Source: Gimesia chilikensis (lineage in GTDB: Bacteria; Planctomycetota; Planctomycetia; Planctomycetales; Planctomycetaceae). From it: a stretch of 64,000 bases of DNA. The position numbers and the translations under genes are program-made. A model generated the notes under the pieces. It was given only the letters and a program-made list of their open reading frames with translations, made no database searches and was not told where the DNA came from. Below, one piece after another: positions 39,050-46,672 of the stretch; the first letter of the stretch is position 1, and each line of letters begins with the position of its first letter. The stretch spans positions 3,891,748 through 3,955,747 of the forward strand of contig NZ_CP036266.1 of assembly GCF_007744075.1 (NCBI RefSeq), read 5' to 3'.

Positions 39050-41872
39050 TCAAGGCCAGTCGATCACATGCCTGTCGTTGATCAGCAGCAGATATTTGAG
39101 TGTTTCCGACTTGAGCGCATCCGGAAGATAGCGGGCTGTACCGTCACACAGGGCGACACAGAATCCCCCCGAATAAAAACCACCGAGCTCGGGAACACTA
39201 TTTTCGTCGAAGGGGATGTCCTCTGGTTTGGTCCAGGGAATCTCACGCCTGGCTTCAACAATCGCGATGGTGTTGGAAGTTCCGTCGGTGATCTCACGCA
39301 TGCGGACCCCGGCTACCGGTTCTGCCTTTGATTCGACACCACCGCCTCCTGCCAGGCCGCTAGTGGCAAACGGCTCTGTGCTCATTTCTATCCCTGCCCC
39401 ACCAGCGGGGCGCGTTGATTTGCCGAACACGGTATTGGGACCTGTCACAGCCAGATAGGAAGTCAGATGGCCGGGACGATTATCAACGGGATTTTTAAAG
39501 ACCGCAGGCATTTTTGCCAGGACTTGTTTGTTATGCTCGCTGTCCCAGGGTTCGTTCAGGCGATATTCCTTGTAGAGTTTTTCCTGATCCAGGAAGGGCA
39601 ACAGTGCAACTCTCCAGCTGTGAGGCGTTTTCCCATCTGGCCCGATCACAACCGCGGGAGGAAAATGCTTGTATTTGCTATGATAGAGATGCATGGCCAG
39701 CACCAGGCGTTTGAGATTGTTAAAGGACTCCATCCGCAGGGCCGCTTTACGTGCTTCAATCATCGCGGGAACGAAAGATGACAGCGTATTGTTGAGAACA
39801 GTCATGTCGGTCATTGAAGCTGTCAAACTGACATTTTCCCCGGCTTGATCAAAGTGGAGCGACTTGACGAGATCCAGAGATGACTCTACAAGCGGCACCA
39901 TTGTATGCTGTTCCCGGTTTTGATTTTGAACTATCTGTTGCAGATACTGTTGCAGGAGATTGGTCCCGAGCACCTGTGCCGCCTCCAGGGTCTTACGGAT
40001 CTCCCCGCCGTTCTGCTGTTGATAGAGCGTAGACTGCAACGAGAACTTGTGTTCCAGATTCACTCCCAGGGATATTAGATCCGTGTGTTCCCAGACCGGT
40101 GCCAGAGATCCTTTCCAGACCGAGTCGTTTATTTCCGGTTTCCACTGATTCTTCCAGACCAGTTCGCGAAACTGACGCAGGTTGAACAGTGCGGCGATGG
40201 AATCTTGTGACACAGGTTTCCAAGGCTCTATCCAGCGGCTCGACTTGCGGTTACTGCGGGCTGTAATAACCTGTTCCAGAACTTTTGTCGTTTTCGAGAC
40301 GATCAATTCATGGTCGTTGACGATCGACAGACAATATCCAGGGTAAATATCTGATCGCAAGTAGTGAACTCCCCCATCAGTGACGCCGCTGAATATTTTA
40401 CCTCCTCCACCAAATGATTTGGTGACTTGCTTCAAATCATGAGTCGTCTGAATGACGGCCACATGATTGAGTGGCTGGCTTTGGGGCTGGCCTGCTTCGT
40501 GTGCTAACAGAATCAGGGTGACCGACTGGATTTCGGAAAACGGTAGATCCAGTGGATACAAATGAGAGTTCTCTCTTGCCGCTTTCAACAACTGCAACCG
40601 GGCCATCAGCATTGCCTGCTGCGAAAGTAACTCGGCTGGTCGCAGGGCTAAAACACCCAGGGCATCATTGGGAACCATGTCGATCGCAAAAGGAACATGC
40701 TTTCCACGTACTATTTTATCGCGATCAACCGCACCTGCTGCGGGTTGTGGGTCGCTTTCTGCCGAAGGCTGTTGGGCCAGGCTGATCTGATTCCCCCGGA
40801 AGCCAGACGCGCAGAGGCCAATTAGCAGCATCACACCAAACACCAGTATTCGCTGGGGACGCGAAACGATATTTCCTGGAGAGCGCTTCTGTTTCAACAT
40901 CTCAATCCTCCTTAAAAAAGTGGAATGTGTGGGGAGAAAGGCCCGGGCCGGCCCTGTAAGTCGATGACTCGTCTGCGAAACAGCCATTTCTGCCAGGACG
41001 ACCAGATAAGGAGTGGTACCGCCACTGATCGTCGCCGCGGTGGCATCTGCCGACAACTCCTGTTCCAGGCGCAATCGTGCGACAAGCCAGTGAATCAGCG
41101 GGTGATAAAAATAGAGGGAGCGGCTGAGTTCAGCCCCCAGAATCGCCAGGTAATCGCGATGCCTGATATGAGCCAGTTCATGGGCGAGTACAGCCCGTAG
41201 TTGTTCGGAATTCCATTCGCGCCAGGCAGTCGGCAGGAGGATCACTGGTCGCCACCACCCAATCACTGCCGCTGTTGTGAGTGAAGCATGCTCGCTGATT
41301 TTCAACGGGCAGGATATCTGTTGTTGAGCTACCAGGATATCCAGCGTCTGCTCTGCAACTGATCCGCTAAGCGAAGTTGCCTGACGCAGTAATCGATTGA
41401 GTGAATAGAATGCGAACACCAGTCGGATTGCCGCCAGCAGGAAGCCCACCACGAACATCCAACCAACGATCCCTGCCGGTGTGGAAATACTGGCGGACTG
41501 ATTGGCTACCGGTTTCTGTTGCAAGCCTTTTAGAAACCCTTCCCAGACGGTTGACCATTCCGTTTCCTGCTGAGATTGCTTCAAAATCGGCGTCTGTAAT
41601 TCATTCTCGGGAGCTTCAGTTACGGTTGTATTCTGGATGTCTGAAGCGTCATTGATAGCGGGAGTTGTTTGCTTCCCGGTTGTCTGCCAGCGGGGCCAGG
41701 GGCTGAGGGCGAACATTGCCAGCAGCAAAGTCATTCCGATCGAACAGGAGAGGAGAAACGAGCGCGTTCGGGGACCTAGTTGTTTCGTCGTACTGTAGAT
41801 GAGTAATCCAGCGGCGGAGACCAGCGTTACCTGCAGTCCCAGCCAGAACAGGCTGATTCCAAGTTGATGCAT
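39050..41872 (-). CDS. M56 (BlaR1-like) membrane peptidase fused to a DUF1559 domain
   Basis: A 940-residue protein. The N-terminal part has several membrane helices (about 5-27, 35-57, 131-155) around an M56 metalloprotease motif, HELAH at 231-235, as in BlaR1/MecR1 sensors. A further hydrophobic segment near 360 is followed by a large extracytoplasmic region. The C-terminal 230 residues are a DUF1559 domain: NNLKRLVLAMHLYHSKYKHFPPA, WRVALLPFLDQEKLYKEY, and the closing DGTSNTIAIVEA and CDGTARYLPD motifs. DUF1559 normally follows a type IV pilin-like N-terminus in planctomycetes. Its start overlaps the BlaI stop by one base (TGATG), so the pair is co-translated. It probably senses a signal and cleaves the repressor; the signal is unknown. 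Confidence 0.9.
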   Translation of the reverse strand: MHQLGISLFWLGLQVTLVSAAGLLIYSTTKQLGPRTRSFLLSCSIGMTLLLAMFALSPWPRWQTTGKQTTPAINDASDIQNTTVTEAPENELQTPILKQSQQETEWSTVWEGFLKGLQQKPVANQSASISTPAGIVGWMFVVGFLLAAIRLVFAFYSLNRLLRQATSLSGSVAEQTLDILVAQQQISCPLKISEHASLTTAAVIGWWRPVILLPTAWREWNSEQLRAVLAHELAHIRHRDYLAILGAELSRSLYFYHPLIHWLVARLRLEQELSADATAATISGGTTPYLVVLAEMAVSQTSHRLTGPARAFLPTHSTFLRRIEMLKQKRSPGNIVSRPQRILVFGVMLLIGLCASGFRGNQISLAQQPSAESDPQPAAGAVDRDKIVRGKHVPFAIDMVPNDALGVLALRPAELLSQQAMLMARLQLLKAARENSHLYPLDLPFSEIQSVTLILLAHEAGQPQSQPLNHVAVIQTTHDLKQVTKSFGGGGKIFSGVTDGGVHYLRSDIYPGYCLSIVNDHELIVSKTTKVLEQVITARSNRKSSRWIEPWKPVSQDSIAALFNLRQFRELVWKNQWKPEINDSVWKGSLAPVWEHTDLISLGVNLEHKFSLQSTLYQQQNGGEIRKTLEAAQVLGTNLLQQYLQQIVQNQNREQHTMVPLVESSLDLVKSLHFDQAGENVSLTASMTDMTVLNNTLSSFVPAMIEARKAALRMESFNNLKRLVLAMHLYHSKYKHFPPAVVIGPDGKTPHSWRVALLPFLDQEKLYKEYRLNEPWDSEHNKQVLAKMPAVFKNPVDNRPGHLTSYLAVTGPNTVFGKSTRPAGGAGIEMSTEPFATSGLAGGGGVESKAEPVAGVRMREITDGTSNTIAIVEARREIPWTKPEDIPFDENSVPELGGFYSGGFCVALCDGTARYLPDALKSETLKYLLLINDRHVIDWP

Positions 41873-42276
41873 CAGGACTTCTCCTTCAGAATTTCCTGGA
41901 TTGCTTTGAGTTCCCGGGGGCTCAGCTGCCGCTCATCAAGCAAACGCAGTAACAGTTTTTCTCGCGAGCCTCCAAACACCTTTTGGATCATGTCTCCCAG
42001 CATGCTGCCGGACACATCATCAAAAGAACGTACAGACCGAAAGAAATACGGGCGGACCTCATTCGTCTGCTCCAGAAAATCTTTTTCGACAAGGATTCGA
42101 ATCAGTGTGGCAACTGTGGTATAGGCCAGGTCGCGCCCCGCAGCTTCCAGGGCATCGCGGACCTGAGTGACAGTCAGTTCGACCGGGGACTCAGCTGACT
42201 GCTGATCCCAGAATACATGCATGATTTCCAGCTCACGCGTCGTTAATTCTTTGGCTTTTGGTCTGGCCATGTACAC
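41872..42276 (-). CDS. BlaI/MecI-type transcriptional repressor
   Basis: A 134-residue winged-helix repressor. The DNA-binding core (about 8-75: LTTRELEIMHVFWDQ, TVTQVRDALEA, YTTVATLIRILVEKDFLEQ) and the C-terminal dimerisation helices match BlaI/MecI/CopY. It normally represses its own operon until the partner M56 sensor protease cleaves it. A strong ribosome site AGGAG lies seven bases before the ATG. A promoter-like element and a pair of direct repeats lie upstream. Planctomycete BlaI/BlaR pairs often have no beta-lactamase nearby, as here. Confidence 0.92.
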   Translation of the reverse strand: MYMARPKAKELTTRELEIMHVFWDQQSAESPVELTVTQVRDALEAAGRDLAYTTVATLIRILVEKDFLEQTNEVRPYFFRSVRSFDDVSGSMLGDMIQKVFGGSREKLLLRLLDERQLSPRELKAIQEILKEKS

Positions 42277-42311
42277 TCCTGCTTAATGAGAGAACAATCA
42301 GTCTGCCTTAG

Positions 42312-42334
42312 TTTGGTTTTTTAGATTTGGTTTT
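42312..42334 (-). promoter_or_regulatory. Direct-repeat candidate operator of the blaI-like operon
   Basis: TTTGGTTTT occurs twice (42312-42320 and 42326-42334), 14 bases apart, at or just past the -10 of the promoter listed next. Binding of a dimeric repressor here could block initiation. The typical BlaI dyad (TACA-x-x-TGTA) is not obvious, so this is only a candidate. Confidence 0.35.
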
Positions 42335-42362
42335 ATAGTAATCAATAATACGAAGAAGTCAA
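42332..42362 (-). promoter_or_regulatory. Promoter candidate of the blaI-M56 operon
   Basis: On the minus strand TTGACT (42362-42357) precedes TATAAA (42337-42332) by 19 bases, or CTATAA by 18. It lies about 60 bases upstream of the BlaI start and matches five of six positions in both boxes. Confidence 0.45.
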
Positions 42363-42401
42363 ACGCGTTTCTGAAAAAATAAAGAGCACCGCTGAAGCAT
42401 G

Positions 42402-42441
42402 AAAAAAGGTGTCTCCCCAAACTTATGAGAGAGGACACCTT
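42402..42441 (-). terminator. Intrinsic terminator of hpnH
   Basis: On the minus strand AAGGTGTC (42441-42434) pairs with GACACCTT (42413-42406) and is followed by T residues. It begins 41 bases after the hpnH stop, between hpnH and the promoter of the BlaI operon. Confidence 0.75.
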
Positions 42442-42481
42442 CTGTCGAAAGATCTGTCTGATTTTTTTGCGGTTGTGGAAC

Positions 42482-43648
42482 TCAGCGTTCCACGAGTGCT
42501 TCGGTTTCTGACTCGCAGGACTCGTCTTCAGCCGGGAGTTCCAGCTGATACAGGTCGCTGTCGCTGACGGTATAGTGAGGAGCCGGGATCGGTTCCGGTG
42601 TGGGGAGTGGCTGCTGGTTATCCTTCGACCCGAACAGGGTCAGCGAGACGACTTTCAGGAAGCCTTTCCAGGAGGAGAAGGTCTGGTCGACTGCCGTTGG
42701 TTCGTGTCCGCAGTGCACCATACAGTCACGGCATTTTTCGTTGCCGCTCTTTCGGCCATATGCTTCCCAGCTGGTGGATGACATCAGCTCTTCGAACGTT
42801 TCAGCGTAGCCCTCTTCCAGCAGATAGCAGGGTTTCTGCCAGCCGAAGATGTTATAGGTCGGGTTGCCCCAGGGCGTGCATTCCAGTTCCCAGTTCCCTT
42901 TGAGGAACTCGAGAAATAATGGCGAATGATTGAAAGTCCAGGCCTTTTTCGGGGAGGACAGAATCCGGCGGAACATCGAAACCGTCTGATTGCGTTTGAG
43001 AAAATGCTCCTGGTCGGGGGCTTTTTCGTACTGGTATCCCGGGGAGAGCATCATGCTTTCGATGCCCAGCTCGGCCAGTTGATCAAACATCTGCCGCACG
43101 CGTTCCGGATCGGCATTGTTGAACAGGGTAGAATTGGTTGTGACCCGGTGCCCTGCTTTCACAGCTGCTTTAATCGCGCTGATCGCTTTATCGTAGATCC
43201 CATCACGGCAGACGGCGGCATCGTGATCTTCCTTGATGCCATCCAGGTGAATGGAAAATGTGAGATATTTTGAGGGAGGATAGTTTTCCAGGTGTTTTTC
43301 AAGCAGAATCGCGTTGGTGCAGAGATAGACAAATTTCTTACGGGCAACCAGGCCCGCAACGATTTCCGGCATCTGGGGGTGCAACAGTGGTTCACCGCCG
43401 GGGATTGAAACAATGGGAGCACCGCACTCTTCGACCGCCTGGAAGCACTTTTCAGGGCTCAAATTCTGCTTGAGAATATTTGCGGGGAACTGAATCTTCC
43501 CACAGCCGGCACAGGCCAGATTGCAGCGGAACAAGGGTTCCAGCATCAGCACCAGGGGATAGCGTTTGACGCCTTTGAGTCGTTGCGTTACGACATATTT
43601 TGCTACAGTCCACATCTGGGAAAGGGGAACACCCACAGTCGCCTCCAT
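42482..43648 (-). CDS. hpnH: Adenosyl-hopene transferase HpnH (radical SAM)
   Basis: Starting at the ATG at 43648 gives 388 residues, the usual HpnH size; the frame stays open to 43837 but those 63 extra residues do not resemble the family. The radical SAM cluster motif is CNLACAGC (C42, C46, C49), followed by SIPGGEPLLHPQ, and later Cys-rich pieces KPCYLLEEGY and CRDCMVHCGHEPTA. HpnH joins the 5'-deoxyadenosyl group to hopene, the first committed step toward extended hopanoids. No squalene-hopene cyclase or other hpn gene is in the window. The last 60 residues are Pro/Glu-rich and variable. It is divergent from the enolase-superfamily gene. Confidence 0.93.
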   Translation of the reverse strand: MEATVGVPLSQMWTVAKYVVTQRLKGVKRYPLVLMLEPLFRCNLACAGCGKIQFPANILKQNLSPEKCFQAVEECGAPIVSIPGGEPLLHPQMPEIVAGLVARKKFVYLCTNAILLEKHLENYPPSKYLTFSIHLDGIKEDHDAAVCRDGIYDKAISAIKAAVKAGHRVTTNSTLFNNADPERVRQMFDQLAELGIESMMLSPGYQYEKAPDQEHFLKRNQTVSMFRRILSSPKKAWTFNHSPLFLEFLKGNWELECTPWGNPTYNIFGWQKPCYLLEEGYAETFEELMSSTSWEAYGRKSGNEKCRDCMVHCGHEPTAVDQTFSSWKGFLKVVSLTLFGSKDNQQPLPTPEPIPAPHYTVSDSDLYQLELPAEDESCESETEALVER

Positions 43649-43774
43649 GTTGCGAAAAATTCTAAATCCGTTCAGAATAGAGGTTTCATAGCAGTTTTCA
43701 GAAACGCTGTCACCCCCAAATCGCGCGTATCTCGCAATCCAGCAAAGAGTTATTGAAGGTTTAACCCGGTCCAC

Positions 43775-44965
43775 ATGAAAATCGCCAGCCTGAAGGCTTA
43801 TCGCATCCATGTTTCGCTGAAGCGTAAGGTGACGCACGCTTCATACAGCAGGACGGAATCGGAGTCGATCCTGGTCCGCTGTGAGCTGGAGGATGGCACC
43901 GTGGGCTGGGGGGAATCTGTGCCCCGCCCCTACGTGACCGGGGATACCGCCGATTCGGTGCTATCACAATACCAGGCGACCGATTTTCGGCCGCTGACGG
44001 ACTGGCGGTGGGACAGTGCCGCGGAAATGGTGTCACTTTGTCTTTCTTTGAAGCTCGCAGCGCCCCCTGATGGACCAGCCGCATATCAGTCACGGGGCTG
44101 CCTGGGAAATGCCGCCCGCTGTGCGATGGAATTGAGCCTGCTGGATGCGGCAACCCGCTCTCTCAATGTTCCCATCTCGGAAGCGCTGACGTGTCTGGAT
44201 GAGGGGCAGACACTGACTCAGCAGCTTCCCGAAGTGCGTTACAGTGCCGTCTTGACCTCGATGAAACCGGTCAAACAGACTTTATTATCGTTACTCTATC
44301 GTCTGACGGGCTTTCGTCAGTGCAAAATCAAAGTTGGCATGCCTGGCTGCGATGATCTGGCACTGCTCCGGAAAGTCCGCCGTCTGACAGGCCGCCGCAT
44401 GGGGCTGCGGATTGACGCTAATGAAGCCTGGACCCGCTCCGAACTGGAAGCATACGATGCTGCTTCGAGTACGCTGGAGATCCAGTCGATCGAACAACCA
44501 GTGGCCCATGCTTCTCTCACAGACTTGAAGGGCATTCACGGACAATTGAAAGCCTGGGTGATGCTCGATGAGTCATTGTGCAGCTATCAGGATGCAGAAC
44601 GGGCGATCGCCGAGGGGTACTGTGACGCCTTCAATTTACGGATTTCCAAGCTGGGTGGGTTGATTCCCACGTTTCAAATTGCCCGTCTCGCACAGCAGGC
44701 AGGGATCTACTGTCAACTGGGTTGCCAGGTGGGAGAGACAGGCGTTCTCTCGGCAGCAGGCAGGCAATTTGCCAGCCATATCAGGGGAATCGAGTTTCTG
44801 GAGGGGAGCTTTGATCGCTATCTGCTGAGACAGAACATCATCAATGAGGAGATCTCGTTTCAATGGGGGGGCAGAGCGCCCGCGCTGAAAGGACCAGGGT
44901 TGGGTGTTACTGTGAGTGCAGAGCGTCTGTCACAGTTCATGCAGCAGGAAATGCAACTGATCTGA
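43775..44965 (+). CDS. Enolase-superfamily enzyme (dipeptide epimerase / muconate cycloisomerase type)
   Basis: A 396-residue protein of the muconate-lactonizing subgroup. It has the N-terminal cap domain (about 1-130; ESILVRCELEDGTVGWGES), then a barrel with the K-x-K catalytic motif in CKIKVG. The metal ligands are Asp in RIDANEAW, Glu in SIEQP and Asp in MLDES, followed by the second catalytic Lys in LRISKLGG. Both acid-base lysines are kept, consistent with a racemase/epimerase or cycloisomerase. Close relatives include L-Ala-D/L-Glu epimerases of peptidoglycan recycling and o-succinylbenzoate synthases; the substrate is not certain. It is convergent with the proline-rich lipoprotein (5-base gap). 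Confidence 0.85.
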   Translation: MKIASLKAYRIHVSLKRKVTHASYSRTESESILVRCELEDGTVGWGESVPRPYVTGDTADSVLSQYQATDFRPLTDWRWDSAAEMVSLCLSLKLAAPPDGPAAYQSRGCLGNAARCAMELSLLDAATRSLNVPISEALTCLDEGQTLTQQLPEVRYSAVLTSMKPVKQTLLSLLYRLTGFRQCKIKVGMPGCDDLALLRKVRRLTGRRMGLRIDANEAWTRSELEAYDAASSTLEIQSIEQPVAHASLTDLKGIHGQLKAWVMLDESLCSYQDAERAIAEGYCDAFNLRISKLGGLIPTFQIARLAQQAGIYCQLGCQVGETGVLSAAGRQFASHIRGIEFLEGSFDRYLLRQNIINEEISFQWGGRAPALKGPGLGVTVSAERLSQFMQQEMQLI

Positions 44966-44970
44966 TACGA

Positions 44971-45984
44971 TCAGGGAATCAGGAAGACAAGGCCGGTAAC
45001 GGTTAAGCTCTCAAACAGAGTACCGCGAGCACTGAGCGGAAGCCGTTCAACCTGATAAGGGGGGCAGTTCCCTGGTTTTTCATACCCCAGAGTATACTGG
45101 CACTCATACAGCGGGTAAGCACCGATCATGTAAGGCAGTGCGGGAATGCGACCGAAGAAACGACCTGCGGAAATGAATGGTTGAATCGCAGGACCGTAGT
45201 TATAGCCATACCGTTCGAGATAAGGTTCTTCGAAGTAGAGCGGATTGTGGGGAACCGCTGCTGCAACCCAGTCTTTATTCATGAGCTGCCAGTCACGGGT
45301 GGTGCCCATCGTCACTTTTTCCGCAGGAATGTCAGCCAGGTGCTCGGCTGCCGTGTTGGTGGGCAGGTCACCTGTGGGTGGTTTGGTATTCAGAGTCAGC
45401 GACGTTAAAGGCTTCAGCCCCAGTTCCACCAGTCGGGGTGCTTTCTTTGCGGCTGGCGGATTCGCGGGTGCTGGCGTCATTGGTGTATCGGGTGCAGGCG
45501 GTACAGGAGCCGGTTGTGTCTGCTGCTGAATAAAGTGAAATTCTGGTTCTTCCGCCGTCGTGATCACTGGCTTCTGAGCAACAACGGGAGTTTCTGGCTC
45601 TGGATCGACAGCTGGTGCTGGCTGAGGGAAGCGGATCCCTGTCAGCTCGATCGGCTGAAAATCCTTTGTTTCATCGAATTCGATGGTGAGTTCGCGTGAT
45701 TCCGGCAGCGGAGGAAGTTCAACGGGTTTCGGACTGGTTTTCTCTGAAACCTGGAATTTATTGAAGCCGGTAATCGTGATCTGGTCAGATTTTACGTCGT
45801 CATGCGTCTTATCTGGTGATGACTGTCTGCGGGAGGCTGCGGCTTGCGCGAGTGCAGACATTTTCACTTTGTCGTATTCGGGAGCGACTGAGAAATGCGC
45901 GCCGTGATTGACTGCACAACCGCTGAAAATCAGACAGCTGAGACAAAGCAGTAATCGAGACGATTTGACGGGCAACCGAACCAA
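44971..45984 (-). CDS. Proline-rich lipoprotein
   Basis: A 337-residue protein with a lipoprotein signal (LIFSGC, Cys near residue 23). A long Pro/Glu/Ala-rich segment (about 80-180) is probably disordered and spans the periplasm or cell wall. The C-terminal 100 residues are aromatic-rich (NPLYFEEPYLERYGYNYGPA, GAYPLYECQYTLGY) and end in a hydrophobic stretch. I recall similar C-terminal domains in other planctomycetes but know no function for them. It is transcribed away from the giant surface-protein gene. Confidence 0.75.
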   Translation of the reverse strand: MVRLPVKSSRLLLCLSCLIFSGCAVNHGAHFSVAPEYDKVKMSALAQAAASRRQSSPDKTHDDVKSDQITITGFNKFQVSEKTSPKPVELPPLPESRELTIEFDETKDFQPIELTGIRFPQPAPAVDPEPETPVVAQKPVITTAEEPEFHFIQQQTQPAPVPPAPDTPMTPAPANPPAAKKAPRLVELGLKPLTSLTLNTKPPTGDLPTNTAAEHLADIPAEKVTMGTTRDWQLMNKDWVAAAVPHNPLYFEEPYLERYGYNYGPAIQPFISAGRFFGRIPALPYMIGAYPLYECQYTLGYEKPGNCPPYQVERLPLSARGTLFESLTVTGLVFLIP

Positions 45985-46672
45985 AACAGGCGCTCCAGTG
46001 AATAAACAGTTGATATCACAGAACTTAAGAACTGAATATCAGATACGAATTCGTAGAAACAGGAGTACTCATTCTCAGTTATCGGCTCTGGGAGTGGACC
46101 GGGGACATCAGTGTCTGTCTGAGTCGTAAGGTCATTGCAAACCCCCCAGTCATTCAGAGAATCCAGTATTCAACCCAAAACAAATGAACATACAGTTACC
46201 ACACGAAGGTGATTAACGTTATTCACCTCACTTTCATGCTGATTCTTCGATTTGTGCTCGAACTACGTTCGTATTTTATCAGTTCCTGTACGTAGGAAGA
46301 TTAGTCCGGTTAAGGCACGCTGAGCAATCATGACTGGAGTCGCGGTTCAGATAACATGATTAAAACGGCTGTATTACTTATGAAGACAGCAGCTTTCCAT
46401 TTTTGACAGATGTTTCTGCTCCGTTAAAAATGATTGACATACCTTTTAGTGAGCAAAGATAATGTGGGGAGTTTTTCTGCAATACCACAGACCTGATCGC
46501 AGGTGCACATGTCGGCCAGGGGTAACGTGGTTTTCGCAGAAATGCAGGGTCGGTGTGCGTAAAACGCTCCCTGTTTGTGTTCCCCTCTACTGTATTGCCT
46601 CTTGAATGGTATTCGCGAACTCATGCCATTAATTTTCTGTGCATTACAAGGAACTCGAAGGAGCATCTCAAC
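45985..46672. other. Promoter region between the lipoprotein and giant-protein genes
   Basis: 688 bases without an accepted gene. The right half holds a near-consensus promoter (listed next) that leaves a leader of about 200 bases before the giant gene. A short hairpin (AGGTGA to TCACCT, around 46207-46228) was noted but is weak. I found no tRNA, terminator or riboswitch. Confidence 0.6.
46434..46463 (+). promoter_or_regulatory. Sigma-70-like promoter of the giant surface-protein gene
   Basis: TTGACA (46434-46439, perfect -35), an 18-base spacer, then GATAAT (46458-46463, 5 of 6 for the -10). It is the best promoter match seen in the window and gives a transcript start near 46470, about 200 bases before the GTG start codon. 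Confidence 0.65.

Noticed and set aside
43649-43837. Upstream extension of hpnH
   Set aside because: The extra 63 residues overlap the divergent gene and do not resemble HpnH; the ATG at 43648 starts where the family starts.
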